This document shows positions 35,788 to 44,892 of a DNA stretch of 64,000 nucleotides, one piece after another (positions within the stretch are counted from its first letter, which is position 1; each line of letters opens with the position of its first letter). This DNA comes from Solidesulfovibrio aerotolerans (GTDB taxonomy: Bacteria > Desulfobacterota > Desulfovibrionia > Desulfovibrionales > Desulfovibrionaceae). A program made the position numbers and the translations under genes. Below the pieces are notes generated by a model, which saw nothing but the letters and a program-made list of their open reading frames with translations, was not told the DNA's origin and ran no database searches. Location of the stretch: positions 203,017 through 267,016 of the forward strand of contig NZ_WVUD01000002.1 in the NCBI RefSeq assembly GCF_009856865.1. The letters are read 5' to 3'.

Positions 35788-37245
35788 ATGAATCAGCCAA
35801 GCACTTCCCCCGGGGCGGTCGTCTACGCCCGCCCGGCCCTGGCCATGCTCGGGGTCAATCTGATGGTCTTTATGGCCACCCTCGATATGAGCATCGTCAA
35901 CGTGGCCCTGCCGACGCTGACGGAAAGTCTGCACACCGATTTCGCCACCATCCAGTGGGTCATTTTAAGCTATGTGCTGGTCATTGCCAGCCTGCTGCTG
36001 CTGGTGTCGCGCCTGGGCGACATGCGGGATAAAAAACAAATTTTTTCCACTGGATTGGTTCTTTTCGTCGTGGCTTCGCTGTGCTGCGGCCTGGCCCCGT
36101 CGGTCTCCTGGCTTATCGGCTTTCGGGCGCTGCAAGGCATTGGCGCGGCCATGAGCCAGTCCCTGGGCATGGCCATCGTGACCCAGATCGCCCCACCGGC
36201 CAGCCGGGGCCGGGCCTTGGGATTTATCGGCGGCACCGTGGCCATGGGCCTTATGATCGGCCCGCCGCTCGGCGGGGTGCTCATTGGTCTGATCGGCTGG
36301 CGGTCGCTGTTTCTGCTCAACGTGCCCTTTGGGCTGCTGGCCTATTTTGTCGTGCGCCGCTATATGCCGGCCTTACCACCCGTGCGTCTGGGGGAACGCT
36401 TCGACGTACCCGGGGCAGCACTGGCCTGTCTGACGCTGGCCTGCTACTGCCTGGGCATGACCTTTATGCAGCGCCAGGGTTTTTCTGACCCGACGGCCCT
36501 TGGCCTGCTCGGTGTCAGCGCTTTGGGCCTGACGGCCTTTATTGCCGTCGAACGCCGCAGCCCGGCCCCCATGCTCGACTTGTCGCTGTTCGCCAACCCG
36601 CTTATTTCGCTTCCCCTGGCTATCGGGACGCTGGTTTTTATCACCGGGGCCAGCGGATTTATCATGCCGTTTTTCCTGCAAACAGGGCAGGGCCACACGG
36701 TCACCGAGGTGGGATTATTGCTTATGATCCTGCCGGCCTCCATGGCCCTGACCGCCCCGATTTCCGGCTCTCTGGCCGACCGCTACGGGGCCAGGGGCAT
36801 CAGTCTGGTGGGCCTGATCGTGCTGTTGGGCGGCTGTCTGGCCCTGGGGACGCTGACCGAACACACGCCCTGGTGGGGCTATCTGCTGCGTTCCATGCCG
36901 GTGGGCCTGGGCATCGGCATCTTCCAGGCCCCCAATAATTCGACCATCATGGGCCAGATGCCGGCCCACCGCCTGGGCGTCGGTTCGGGACTGGCCAATT
37001 ACGCCCGGGTATTTGGCCAATCCACGGGCCTGCCGCTGGTGGCCACGATCTTTTCCGGGCTGGTGCTGGCCTCCGGCACCGTGGCCAGCCACGCCGATTT
37101 CACCAGCGCGCCCCCGGCCGCCCTGGCCGCCGGCGTGGCCGGCGTGTTCCACGCCCTGGCCGCCTTGCTGGTGGTGGCCATCGCCATGGCCGTCTGGGCC
37201 TGGAAACTGGAAAATAGGGCCAAGGCCCCGGGCACAAAGGCCTGA
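35788..37245 (+). CDS. MFS drug-efflux transporter (DHA2, EmrB/QacA type)
   Basis: 485 residues with 14 predicted membrane helices. Motif D1 (FMATLDMSIVNVALPTL), motif A (SRLGDMRDKKQIF) and the antiporter motif C (GLMIGPPLGGVLIG) are clear. It should export hydrophobic or cationic compounds in exchange for protons. No membrane-fusion partner (EmrA) is adjacent. In-frame ATGs at 35776 and 35788; the second has AAGGA 11 bases upstream and is preferred. Convergent with the antiporter gene, 21 bases apart. Confidence 0.9.
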   Translation: MNQPSTSPGAVVYARPALAMLGVNLMVFMATLDMSIVNVALPTLTESLHTDFATIQWVILSYVLVIASLLLLVSRLGDMRDKKQIFSTGLVLFVVASLCCGLAPSVSWLIGFRALQGIGAAMSQSLGMAIVTQIAPPASRGRALGFIGGTVAMGLMIGPPLGGVLIGLIGWRSLFLLNVPFGLLAYFVVRRYMPALPPVRLGERFDVPGAALACLTLACYCLGMTFMQRQGFSDPTALGLLGVSALGLTAFIAVERRSPAPMLDLSLFANPLISLPLAIGTLVFITGASGFIMPFFLQTGQGHTVTEVGLLLMILPASMALTAPISGSLADRYGARGISLVGLIVLLGGCLALGTLTEHTPWWGYLLRSMPVGLGIGIFQAPNNSTIMGQMPAHRLGVGSGLANYARVFGQSTGLPLVATIFSGLVLASGTVASHADFTSAPPAALAAGVAGVFHALAALLVVAIAMAVWAWKLENRAKAPGTKA

Positions 37246-37266
37246 TTCCCGCCGCAGGGAGCAGCC

Positions 37267-39003
37267 TTACGCCGCACCCTGGTTTTCCAGCGCCGCCTGT
37301 TCGTTGGGCTCGAACAACTCCCGACGCACCCGGTCACGTTCCTGGTCGATCTGCTCATCGGTGGCCCCCAGTTCCCGCAACAGCCGGGCCGTCATGGCCA
37401 GGGCTATCTCGCCTTCCCCGGTAAAAACCGCCTGGACCCCGGCCTGGCGCAGGGTTTTGGCGTCCGCCAGGTACCCGACCCGGCTGAGAATACGGATATT
37501 GGGTTGCAGCTCCAGGGCCGCGGCCACGATCTCGGCGGCAGGCAGTTCTGAAGCCGTCAACAACAGACTTTGGGCCGATTCGATGCCGGCATGGTGCAAA
37601 ATCTCCCGGCTGGACGCGTCACCGTGCACCGCCGGCAGTCCTGCGGCTGCCAGGGCTTTGATGGTCTGGATATTAAGCTCCACCACCACCGGTTCGATGC
37701 CGTTGTCGCGCAAAATGCGGCACAAAATGCGCCCCACCGGCCCATAGCCCACCACCACGGCCCGATGGGCCGCCGCGTCCACGACCACAGCCTCGCCCAG
37801 GGCCGCCCCCCCGGACCGCACCAGGCCACGGCGCTCAAGCCAGCCCAATAGCGGCGCAACACCCTGATACAGCCAGGGATTCAAAATGATCGAAACCACC
37901 GAGGCCAGCACCAGGGCATTGGTGGCTTCGGCCGGCAGGATGCCAAGCGTTGCGGCTACAGCGGCCAGGATAAAGGAAAATTCGCCGATCTGGGCCAAAG
38001 CCGCAGCCACGGCCAGGGCGATGGCCAGGGGACGGCGCAGCAGCAAGACCACCACCAGGGCGGCCAGAGGCTTTCCCACCAGCACAATGGCGATGGTGGC
38101 CAGTTCCAGCCGCCAGTGGGCCACCACCGTGGCCGGATCGAGCAGCATGCCGACCGACACGAAAAACAGCACGGCAAAGGCGTCGCGCATGGGCATGGCG
38201 TCCGAGGCCGCCCTGGCCCCAAAGGGCGACTGGCCGACGATCATGCCGGCCAAAAAGGCCCCCAAAGCCATGGAAGCTCCGAAAAAGAGCGCCGACCCCA
38301 CCGCCAGCCCCAAGGCCGCCGCCAATACCGCCAAGGTGAACAGCTCCCGTGAGCCGGTGCGGGCCACATGGCTGAAAAACCGGGGCAACAACCAGCGACC
38401 GGCCACGGCAACTACGGCCGCCAAGGCGGCCAGTTTGGCCAAGGCCAGCCCCAGGGTCAGCCCCAGCCCGCCGCCGCCCTTTGGGCCGTACAAGGCCGGC
38501 AGCAGGACCAGCACCAGGATGGTGAACAGATCCTCGACAATAAGCCAGCCCACGGCGATATGGCCGGTGGGGCTGTGCAGGTCGCGGTTGTCGGCCAGAA
38601 CCCGGGTCAGGACCACGGTGCTGGCCACGGCAATGGCCATGCCAAAGACCACCCCGGCCGTCCAGGACCAGCCCAGGGCATGGGTGGCCACGGCCCCCAG
38701 CCCGGCCGAAACGGCAATCTGGGCCACGGCCCCAGGCACGGCCACGCCGCGCACGGCCATAAGATCCTTGAGATGAAAATGCAGGCCCACGCCAAACATC
38801 AGCAGGATCACGCCGAGTTCGGCGAACTGGTTGGCGATGCCGGCGTGAGCCACAAATCCCGGCGTAAAGGGTCCAATGCAAAACCCGGCCGCCAGATACC
38901 CGACGATGGGTGACAGCGACAGCCGCCGGGCGGCCAGCCCCAGGATCAGGGCAGCCACCAGTCCGGCGGTCAGGGTCAGGATCAGGTCAATATCGTGAGG
39001 CAT
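37267..39003 (-). CDS. CPA2 cation/proton antiporter with RCK domain (KefB/YbaL type)
   Basis: 578 residues. The Na+/H+ exchanger domain (about 1-385, 12-13 helices) includes YLAAGFCIGPFTPGF, LMFGVGLHFHLKDL, GWLIVEDLFTILVLVLLPAL (the conserved acidic pair region) and FFVSVGMLLDP. An RCK/TrkA-N domain follows (VVVGYGPVGRILCRIL, PAVHGDASSREILHHAG) that binds NAD(H) or nucleotides. It ends with a charged tail and no TrkA-C domain. Start MPHDIDL has AAGGAGACGCC upstream. Likely exchanges K+ or Na+ for protons. Confidence 0.93.
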   Translation of the reverse strand: MPHDIDLILTLTAGLVAALILGLAARRLSLSPIVGYLAAGFCIGPFTPGFVAHAGIANQFAELGVILLMFGVGLHFHLKDLMAVRGVAVPGAVAQIAVSAGLGAVATHALGWSWTAGVVFGMAIAVASTVVLTRVLADNRDLHSPTGHIAVGWLIVEDLFTILVLVLLPALYGPKGGGGLGLTLGLALAKLAALAAVVAVAGRWLLPRFFSHVARTGSRELFTLAVLAAALGLAVGSALFFGASMALGAFLAGMIVGQSPFGARAASDAMPMRDAFAVLFFVSVGMLLDPATVVAHWRLELATIAIVLVGKPLAALVVVLLLRRPLAIALAVAAALAQIGEFSFILAAVAATLGILPAEATNALVLASVVSIILNPWLYQGVAPLLGWLERRGLVRSGGAALGEAVVVDAAAHRAVVVGYGPVGRILCRILRDNGIEPVVVELNIQTIKALAAAGLPAVHGDASSREILHHAGIESAQSLLLTASELPAAEIVAAALELQPNIRILSRVGYLADAKTLRQAGVQAVFTGEGEIALAMTARLLRELGATDEQIDQERDRVRRELFEPNEQAALENQGAA

Positions 39004-39120
39004 GGCGTCTCCTTGGCACAACACCAAGACGACCGTACCCGCAAATCGCCCGGGGACGGCCGGCTGGCCGGCAATGATGCGTCGTCATCCGGCCTCGCCG
39101 CTACGGGCAGGCCGATGCCG

Positions 39121-39318
39121 TTACAGTTGCAAGAATTCCTTGCTGCCGCACAGCGGACAGCAACTACCGCCAGGATGTTTGGTGCCGCAACTGGCGCAGG
39201 CCACCTCCAGCGGCGGCGCCTCGGGATGGGCTTGGCCGCATATCCGGCAGTGGGTGAAATCCGGGTCGTTTTCAATCTGACACTTGGGGCACAGCCAGGG
39301 AGCCTTGGGCTGGGACAT
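39121..39318 (-). CDS. Small double zinc-ribbon protein
   Basis: 65 residues with eight metal-binding cysteines in four pairs: CPKC and CRIC form a RanBP2-like finger (WLCPKCQIENDPDFTHCRIC), CASC and CPLC form a second ribbon. Probably binds two Zn ions and acts as an adaptor or nucleic-acid-binding protein; no specific partner is indicated. ATG at 39318 follows GGAGGTTGCC. It lies between the two antiporter genes. Confidence 0.78.
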   Translation of the reverse strand: MSQPKAPWLCPKCQIENDPDFTHCRICGQAHPEAPPLEVACASCGTKHPGGSCCPLCGSKEFLQL

Positions 39319-39505
39319 GGCAACCTCCACCGCGATGTCGGCCGCCACAAGGCAGCCGAAGACAGTGGAGCCACCCTACGCCAGCGGCGGTGCAAAAGCC
39401 AAGCAGACGTTTGCTTTGCGGGCACCCGGCCCCTGGTGCCCTGGCGTTGCCCGGCGCGACGCGCCGAGTGACACGCCCGGCGCGACATAGGCCCCGTGCA
39501 ACGCC

Positions 39506-39543
39506 TGTCCAGCCCCACATGTCCAGCGCAAAGCCTGTCCAGC
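39506..39543 (+). repeat. Three short TGTCCAGC repeats upstream of the marR gene
   Basis: TGTCCAGC occurs at 39506, 39520 and 39536, spaced 14 and 16 bases, inside a GC-rich stretch that ends just before the AT-rich start region of the MarR gene. It could be an operator array or a decayed tandem repeat. Confidence 0.4.
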
Positions 39544-39588
39544 GCAACACATTGACAGTTCCTGCCAGGGACACTTAGGATAATAAAT

Positions 39589-40071
39589 ATGTCTGCCGTG
39601 CCCCCCTCCCCAGACGCCGCCCTGGCCGACCGCCAGGCCCAACGCCTGCAAGAGGCCGTGGAAAATCTCTTTGCCTGCTGCCAGGCCCGCATCGCCCTGC
39701 AAAGCCAGCGCTGCAACCTGCCGCCGGCGGCACTTCGCGCCCTGCTCGCTTTGGGCGAAAACCGCTATCTGGCTCCCGGCGAACTGGGCCGCCGCCTGGG
39801 CGTGACCAAAAGCCGGATCACGGCTGTCTCCACCCAACTGCTGCGCCTGGGGCTGATTGACAAGCATCCCGATCCTGCCGATGCCCGGGTCACCCTTTTA
39901 AGCCTCACGCCCGCCGGCCGCCGCGCCCGGGATGAGGTCCGGGAGTTTATGGCCGATCTGTTTCGCAACATCCTTGAGCGTGTCGAACCGGCCCAGCGCG
40001 AGGCGGTTCTGGCTTCCCTTACCGTGCTGCGCCACTGCATGGATGCCGTACGACGGGATTTGCAAGCCTAG
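39589..40071 (+). CDS. MarR family transcriptional regulator
   Basis: 160 residues. Winged-helix core: LPPAALRALLALGENRYLAP, LGRRLGVTKSRITAVSTQLL (recognition helix) and the wing HPDPADARVTLLSLTPAGRR with the conserved DxR. N- and C-terminal helices form the dimer interface. MarR proteins usually repress nearby transport genes and respond to small molecules; here it sits directly before an antiporter gene. ATG preceded by TAGGA in an AT-rich context. Confidence 0.9.
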   Translation: MSAVPPSPDAALADRQAQRLQEAVENLFACCQARIALQSQRCNLPPAALRALLALGENRYLAPGELGRRLGVTKSRITAVSTQLLRLGLIDKHPDPADARVTLLSLTPAGRRARDEVREFMADLFRNILERVEPAQREAVLASLTVLRHCMDAVRRDLQA

Positions 40072-40162
40072 AGGCGACCGCGCCAGACGGCCCGAATACG
40101 TCGCCGGCCCCAGACGCTCCCAACCGCTTCACAGCAACGCCCCTTTAAGGCATACCCCCGGC

Positions 40163-42160
40163 ATGGATATTCCCGTTCTTCCCGATATCACTATTGTCTT
40201 CGGTCTGGCCGTCCTCGTCATCCTGGTCTGCCACCGGTTTAAGATACCGACACTCGTCGGTCTGCTGCTCACCGGCGTGCTGTGCGGCCCGCACGGCCTG
40301 GGCCTTGTCCGCTCGGCCCACGGCGTCGAGATCTTATCGGAAATCGGCGTCATCATGCTGCTCTTCACCATCGGCCTGGAGCTGTCCCTGGCCGATCTGT
40401 CGCGGCTCAAACGCCCGGTCTTTATCGGCGGCTCGGTGCAGATGGGGCTGACCTGGCTGGTCTTTTTTGCCGCCGGCCTTTTTGGCGTCAATTTTTCCGG
40501 CGGCTCCTCGGTGCTGATCGGCATGCTGGCCGCCCTGTCCAGTACGGCCATCGTGCTCAAAACGCTCCAGGAGCGCTCCGAAATGGAGGCTCCCCACGGC
40601 CGGGTGAGCCTTGGCATTCTCATCTTTCAGGATCTGCTGGCCGTCCCCATGACCCTGGCCGTGCCGCTTTTGGCCGGAACGGCCCTGGGCGGCACCAATA
40701 CCGCTTCCATCGCCTATACGGTCGGCAAAGGCGCGCTCATCCTGGTCTTGCTGGTGGTTTTATCGCGCAAGGTCATGCCGCGACTGCTCCTGTCCATTGT
40801 GCGCACCCGCAGCCGGGAACTGTTTCTCCTGGCGGCACTCGGCATCTGCCTGGCCGTCAGCCTGCTCACCGCCGCCATCGGTCTGTCCCTGTCCCTGGGG
40901 GCATTTTTGGCCGGCCTGCTCCTGTCCGGGTCGGATTATCGGGAAAATCTGCATGAGGCCGTGCTGCCGTTCAAGGACGTCTTTACTTCGCTCTTTTTCA
41001 TTTCCATCGGCATGCTGCTCAACGTTACAACCGCAGCCGGGCACATCTGGGAAATATTGGGCGCAGCCATTCTGCTGCTGGTCGTCAAGGCCATCGTGGC
41101 CGGCGTGGCCACGCGCGTTCTCGGCTATCCCACCCGCACCGCCGTGCTGGTCGGGCTGGCCTTGTGCCAGGTCGGGGAATTTTCCTTTATCCTGGCCAAA
41201 GCCGGCTTTGCCCAAGAGGTCATTTCCGAACATTTCTACCAGAAGTTCCTGGCCGCCAGCATTTTGACCATGGTGCTGGCCCCGTTCCTGATCGCCCTGG
41301 CCCCCCGGACGGCCGGCATCATCTGCCGGTTGTTCCGGGTCTGCGATACGCCTGATGCTGCGCCGATGGCGCGTTATACCGACCACCTGATCATCCTGGG
41401 TTTCGGCGCGGGCGGACGGCAACTGGCCCGGGCCGCCAAGACGGCCGACATCCCCTATGTCATCCTGGAAATGAACCCGGACACGGTGCGCAACGAAGCC
41501 CAAAAAGGCGAACCCATCATTTTCGGCGACGCTTCCAAGCCCGGGGTGCTGACCCATATCTGCGTGCAGGAGGCCAAGGCCCTGGCCGTGGTCATTTCCG
41601 ACGCCGCCGCCGCCCGCCGGGCCGTGGAAATCGCCCGCTTCGAGAATCCGGCCCTCTACATTGTGGCCCGCACCCGTTTTAACACCGAGATCAAATCCCT
41701 GCTCAAGCTGGGGGCCAACGACGTCGTGGCCGAGGAATTCGAGGCGTCTTTGGGGGTGTTCGCTCGGGTCATGGACAAGTTCATGCTGCCCCACGACGAC
41801 ATCGAGCGCATGGTGCAAGCCATCCGGCGCGAGGGCTACAAGGCCATGCTGCCGGGTTCCCTTGACGAAATGGCGGGGTTTGTGCCGGATAAATCCCTGG
41901 CCGGCCTGCATGTGGCGGTCTTTACGGTGGATGCGGCCTCGACCCTGGCCGGGCGCTCGCTTATGGACGTGCATCTGCGGCGCAAGCATGATCTGACCGT
42001 GGCCGCAGTGCGGCGCGGCGATGCCTTTGTGCCCAACCCCGACGGTCCCTTTGTCCTGAATGCCGGCGACCGGCTCTATGTCCTGGGCACGGCCGAAACG
42101 CTTAAAAAGGGAGCCGGGCTTTTCCGGGGAACCGCCGAGGCGGCCAGCCCGGCGGCATAG
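40163..42160 (+). CDS. CPA2 cation/proton antiporter with RCK_N and RCK_C domains
   Basis: 665 residues. Exchanger domain (about 1-390) with GLLLTGVLCGPHGLG, LFTIGLELSLADLSR, SSTAIVLKTL, GILIFQDLLAVPM (conserved Asp) and FFISIGMLLNV. TrkA-N domain with IILGFGAGGRQLARA and FGDASKPGVLTH; C-terminal TrkA-C domain (about 575-655) with LAGRSLMDVHLRRK and GDRLYVLGT. Paralogous to the gene at 37267-39003 but with the extra regulatory domain. Start ATG at 40163, 92 bases after the MarR gene. The last 85 bases overlap the convergent cyclodeaminase-family gene. Confidence 0.93.
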   Translation: MDIPVLPDITIVFGLAVLVILVCHRFKIPTLVGLLLTGVLCGPHGLGLVRSAHGVEILSEIGVIMLLFTIGLELSLADLSRLKRPVFIGGSVQMGLTWLVFFAAGLFGVNFSGGSSVLIGMLAALSSTAIVLKTLQERSEMEAPHGRVSLGILIFQDLLAVPMTLAVPLLAGTALGGTNTASIAYTVGKGALILVLLVVLSRKVMPRLLLSIVRTRSRELFLLAALGICLAVSLLTAAIGLSLSLGAFLAGLLLSGSDYRENLHEAVLPFKDVFTSLFFISIGMLLNVTTAAGHIWEILGAAILLLVVKAIVAGVATRVLGYPTRTAVLVGLALCQVGEFSFILAKAGFAQEVISEHFYQKFLAASILTMVLAPFLIALAPRTAGIICRLFRVCDTPDAAPMARYTDHLIILGFGAGGRQLARAAKTADIPYVILEMNPDTVRNEAQKGEPIIFGDASKPGVLTHICVQEAKALAVVISDAAAARRAVEIARFENPALYIVARTRFNTEIKSLLKLGANDVVAEEFEASLGVFARVMDKFMLPHDDIERMVQAIRREGYKAMLPGSLDEMAGFVPDKSLAGLHVAVFTVDAASTLAGRSLMDVHLRRKHDLTVAAVRRGDAFVPNPDGPFVLNAGDRLYVLGTAETLKKGAGLFRGTAEAASPAA

Positions 42161-43017
42161 GCCTGCCGGGCCGCCGCCAGATCAAACAGGGCATGCCCCA
42201 CGGTCTTAAAGACCACCGGCCCGGCCGGACGTGGCGGCGCGCTGTCCAGGATGTCTTCCAGGGCCGTGACCGCCCCCCAGTCCACGCCGGCGCGCAGATA
42301 ATCCCCGGCCTCGACCTTGGCCGAGGCCGGATCATCCACGAAAAGCGCCGAACGCAGCACCAGCGAGGCCGGCAACTCCGCCGCTTCGGGCGTAAATGAG
42401 CCAACGGCCGACACGAACACGTCGTCGCGCACCACATCGGCCAGGACCGGCTCGTTGCTGGTGGTGGCCGTTATGATGCGCCCCGCCTGCCGCGTTGCCT
42501 GCTCCAGCCCGGCCGCATCGGCCGCGAGGCGCACCGTGATCCCGACCTCGGCCAGGGCTGCCGCCAGCGCCGCGACCCGGTCCGGCGTGCGGCCGGCCAC
42601 AATGATGTCGCGCACCCCCAGCCCCTGCCAAAACGCCTCCACATGCGCCCGGGCCTGGACGCCGGCCCCGATGACGAGCAGCGGCCCGGCCGTGCTTGGA
42701 GCCAGGAGCCGGGCCGCCAGCAGACTGACTGCCGCCGTGCGCCGGGCGGTGGTGGTCGGGCCGTCCAACACCCCCAGCCGCCGGCCCGTGGCCGCCTCCA
42801 GCACCGTCACCTCGCCCTGAATGACCGGCCTGTCCCGGTTGCCCGGATGCACGGTGATGGTCTTGACCACGGCCAGCTGCCCGTCGGCGGCCGGCATACA
42901 CAAAAGCACGCCGCCCGGGATCGGCACGGCCAGCCGCTCGGGAGCCTGGGCCACACCGGCCTGGCGCGCCCGCAACACGGCGGCAATGGCCTCGGACAGG
43001 GAGAGATAATCAAACAT
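42076..43017 (-). CDS. Ornithine cyclodeaminase / mu-crystallin family protein
   Basis: 313 residues. The family core is plain: VVKTITVHPGNRD (substrate Lys/Arg region), GPTTTARRTAAVSLLAARLL, LLVIGAGVQARAHVEAFWQG (Rossmann NAD(P) site), GRTPDRVAALAAAL, ITATTSNEPVL and VSAVGSFTPEAAELP. Members act as ornithine cyclodeaminase, alanine dehydrogenase or ketimine reductase; the exact substrate is open. ATG at 43017 follows CGGAGG. The 3' end overlaps the antiporter gene by 85 bases. Confidence 0.88.
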   Translation of the reverse strand: MFDYLSLSEAIAAVLRARQAGVAQAPERLAVPIPGGVLLCMPAADGQLAVVKTITVHPGNRDRPVIQGEVTVLEAATGRRLGVLDGPTTTARRTAAVSLLAARLLAPSTAGPLLVIGAGVQARAHVEAFWQGLGVRDIIVAGRTPDRVAALAAALAEVGITVRLAADAAGLEQATRQAGRIITATTSNEPVLADVVRDDVFVSAVGSFTPEAAELPASLVLRSALFVDDPASAKVEAGDYLRAGVDWGAVTALEDILDSAPPRPAGPVVFKTVGHALFDLAAARQAYAAGLAASAVPRKSPAPFLSVSAVPRT

Positions 43018-43040
43018 TTGGCCTCCGAAATACTGGTACT

Positions 43041-43140
43041 CCCGCCCTCCCGCCCCCCCGCCCCACCTTGTTCGAAGAGTGTTTTCAAGGAGTTCCGGGC
43101 GTTGGATGGCCAACTGGCCGGTTGTGGGCCGCAGTCCGTG
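43041..43140 (+). repeat. Partial, diverged copy of the 3'-end repeat
   Basis: C-rich start, then cgaagagtgttttcaaggag, gcgttggatggccaactggc and ggccggttgtgggccgca. These match the gagaag block and middle of copies 1 and 2. It lies in the gap after the BrkB gene (read on the minus strand) but in plus orientation. Confidence 0.5.
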
Positions 43141-43144
43141 GCGG

Positions 43145-44068
43145 CTAGCCCCGCCCGGCCGCACGACCGGCCCGCCAGCGATCAATCCAGCCGGCCGGGG
43201 ATAACCGGCGCCGCAGGGCCGAGGGGGCATGGTCGCGCTGCCACAGGCGCAAAAACCACGCCCCGAGAAGCACCAGCCAGGCATTGTAATCGAGCCACAG
43301 CAAAAAAAGCACCGCTCCGCTCAGCGACCCGTAGACCAGTTCGTACCGGGGCAACCCGGCCACAACCCGGGCAAAGAGGAGGCTGACCCCCCAGCCGGCC
43401 ACGGCCAGGGTCGCAGAGACGCCGGCAATGGCCCGCAACGGCCGCCGCCCCGGCAAAAAGAGCCCATAGGCTGCGGCAAAAATGCCGGTCAGGCAGGCCA
43501 CGCCCCACACCGCCGACCATTCGCGCCAAAAGCTGCCCCGAGGCTCCAGGCGCGGCAGATAGGCCAGATACATGGCCGCCGTCACCGCTCCCACAAAGAG
43601 CACCCCGGCCGCAGCCCCCCAGAGTGCGCCCAGAAACCGGCCCGCCAGGGAACCGGCCGGGGGCGGCGGCGACTCCCGCCACGGCCGGGCCAGGGCCTGG
43701 CGCAGCGCCCCCAGAAAAAGCCACGACGACCACAGCACAAACAGCGCGCTCTCCAGGGAGAACCCCGGCGAGGCCCACAACAACCGGCGCGCCCGGGACA
43801 CCAGCACCTCGTCGATATACGGCGCGATGACGGCCAACTGACGGCGCAGGGCCATCTGCCCGGTCCAGCTCTCGCCAGACACCGCCCCGCACAAGGCCAG
43901 CATGGCAAAAAGCAGCGGCACGGATGAAAGCAGCGCGTAAAAAGCCAAGGCCGCCGCCTGAGTCGGGCCGCCGGCGCGCAAAAACGCGATGATTGTTTCG
44001 CCGCCCAGTCGGACAAGCTGCCGCAGCCAGGCGGTCACGAGCCGCCGCCGGAAAATCAATCGTCTCAC
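43145..44068 (-). CDS. YihY/BrkB family membrane protein
   Basis: 307 residues with about six membrane helices; AAALAFYALLSSVPLLFAML is the family hallmark, followed by VLWSSWLFLGALRQAL, VYGSLSGAVLFLLWLDYNAW and LVLLGAWF. Function of the family is uncertain (formerly linked to RNase BN and serum resistance). The most likely start is GTG 44068, just after an 11-base G run on the coding strand that could serve as ribosome-binding site; TTG codons at 44101 and 44108 lie upstream in two frames on the other side of the run. Follows the acid phosphatase gene by about 70 bases on the same strand. Confidence 0.85.
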   Translation of the reverse strand: MRRLIFRRRLVTAWLRQLVRLGGETIIAFLRAGGPTQAAALAFYALLSSVPLLFAMLALCGAVSGESWTGQMALRRQLAVIAPYIDEVLVSRARRLLWASPGFSLESALFVLWSSWLFLGALRQALARPWRESPPPPAGSLAGRFLGALWGAAAGVLFVGAVTAAMYLAYLPRLEPRGSFWREWSAVWGVACLTGIFAAAYGLFLPGRRPLRAIAGVSATLAVAGWGVSLLFARVVAGLPRYELVYGSLSGAVLFLLWLDYNAWLVLLGAWFLRLWQRDHAPSALRRRLSPAGWIDRWRAGRAAGRG

Positions 44069-44073
44069 GGCTG

Positions 44074-44084
44074 CCCCCCCCCCC
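44074..44084. repeat. Homopolymer of 11 C at the 5' end of the BrkB gene
   Basis: Eleven consecutive C on the plus strand (G on the coding strand), directly before the candidate GTG start. Such runs are prone to slippage in replication and sequencing. Confidence 0.85.
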
Positions 44085-44140
44085 GGCCAAGCCCTCGCCA
44101 ACGGTCAACGCCCGCCGGAAAACAGGCTCCCGGGCCGGAC

Positions 44141-44839
44141 CTACTGCGGCAGTCCCAACACCTGACGCGTCTCGGCCCGGGCTGCGGCATAGGCTTCCTG
44201 GAAGGCCGGGCTTTGTTGCAAAAACGCGGCAATGACCGTGCCGGCAATCCGGCCGGCGGCAACGTCGCTGGGGTAATGCACCCCGCCGATCTCGCGATTG
44301 AACCGATAGGCTTCGGCCCGTTCATAAATCTGCGTCGCCCGCTCCGGGACCATGTTGGCCAGGATGATGGAATCCACCGTGCCAAAGGTGGAATGGCCGC
44401 TGGGATAGGAGGCATTATTGGGCTTGGGCACGCAGGGATTAAGCGCGGGATTGCTGGCATAGGGCCTGGGCCGGTCCCAATGCTTTTTGGCCGGCCCGAG
44501 AAGCGCATCCGCGTTCTCCTTGACCTTTTCAAAAAAAGCCGTGGTCTTGGGCAGCTTCGCGGCCGTGAAATCAGCCCCGACGGCATCGGCGAAACGAAAG
44601 ACATTGCGCTCGGCATCGGCCAGGGCAAAGGCTTCCATGGCCGGGGTGCGCTCTTGTTGCAAGGTTAACAGCAGCGCCATCTCCTCCTGCTGCACGGCTG
44701 AACCCACAGCTGGCGGCGGCGGGAGCAATTTCGCGAACGCGATCTGCTCCTGGGCGACAAAGGCCGTTTCCCCGGACCAGGCGGCAAGCGGCAGGAGCAC
44801 AAGCAGGAAAACCAGAAGCGAACGATTCAACTGACGCAT
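44141..44839 (-). CDS. Class A non-specific acid phosphatase (PAP2 superfamily)
   Basis: 232-residue exported phosphatase. Signal peptide (LLVFLLVLLPLAAWSGET), then the three PAP2 motifs: KKHWDRPRPY, SYPSGHST and REIGGVHYPSD (R-x5-H-x3-D). The context SNPALNPCVPKPNNASYPSGH is typical of PhoN/PhoC enzymes. Hydrolyses phosphomonoesters in the periplasm. Upstream lies a 344-base gap with several hairpins (44893-45030). Probably co-transcribed with the BrkB gene. Confidence 0.92.
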   Translation of the reverse strand: MRQLNRSLLVFLLVLLPLAAWSGETAFVAQEQIAFAKLLPPPPAVGSAVQQEEMALLLTLQQERTPAMEAFALADAERNVFRFADAVGADFTAAKLPKTTAFFEKVKENADALLGPAKKHWDRPRPYASNPALNPCVPKPNNASYPSGHSTFGTVDSIILANMVPERATQIYERAEAYRFNREIGGVHYPSDVAAGRIAGTVIAAFLQQSPAFQEAYAAARAETRQVLGLPQ

Positions 44840-44892
44840 GGCAGACCCCCCTCAAAGTTGTATCAGCAGTGGAGCATGCTTCGATGGCAGGC

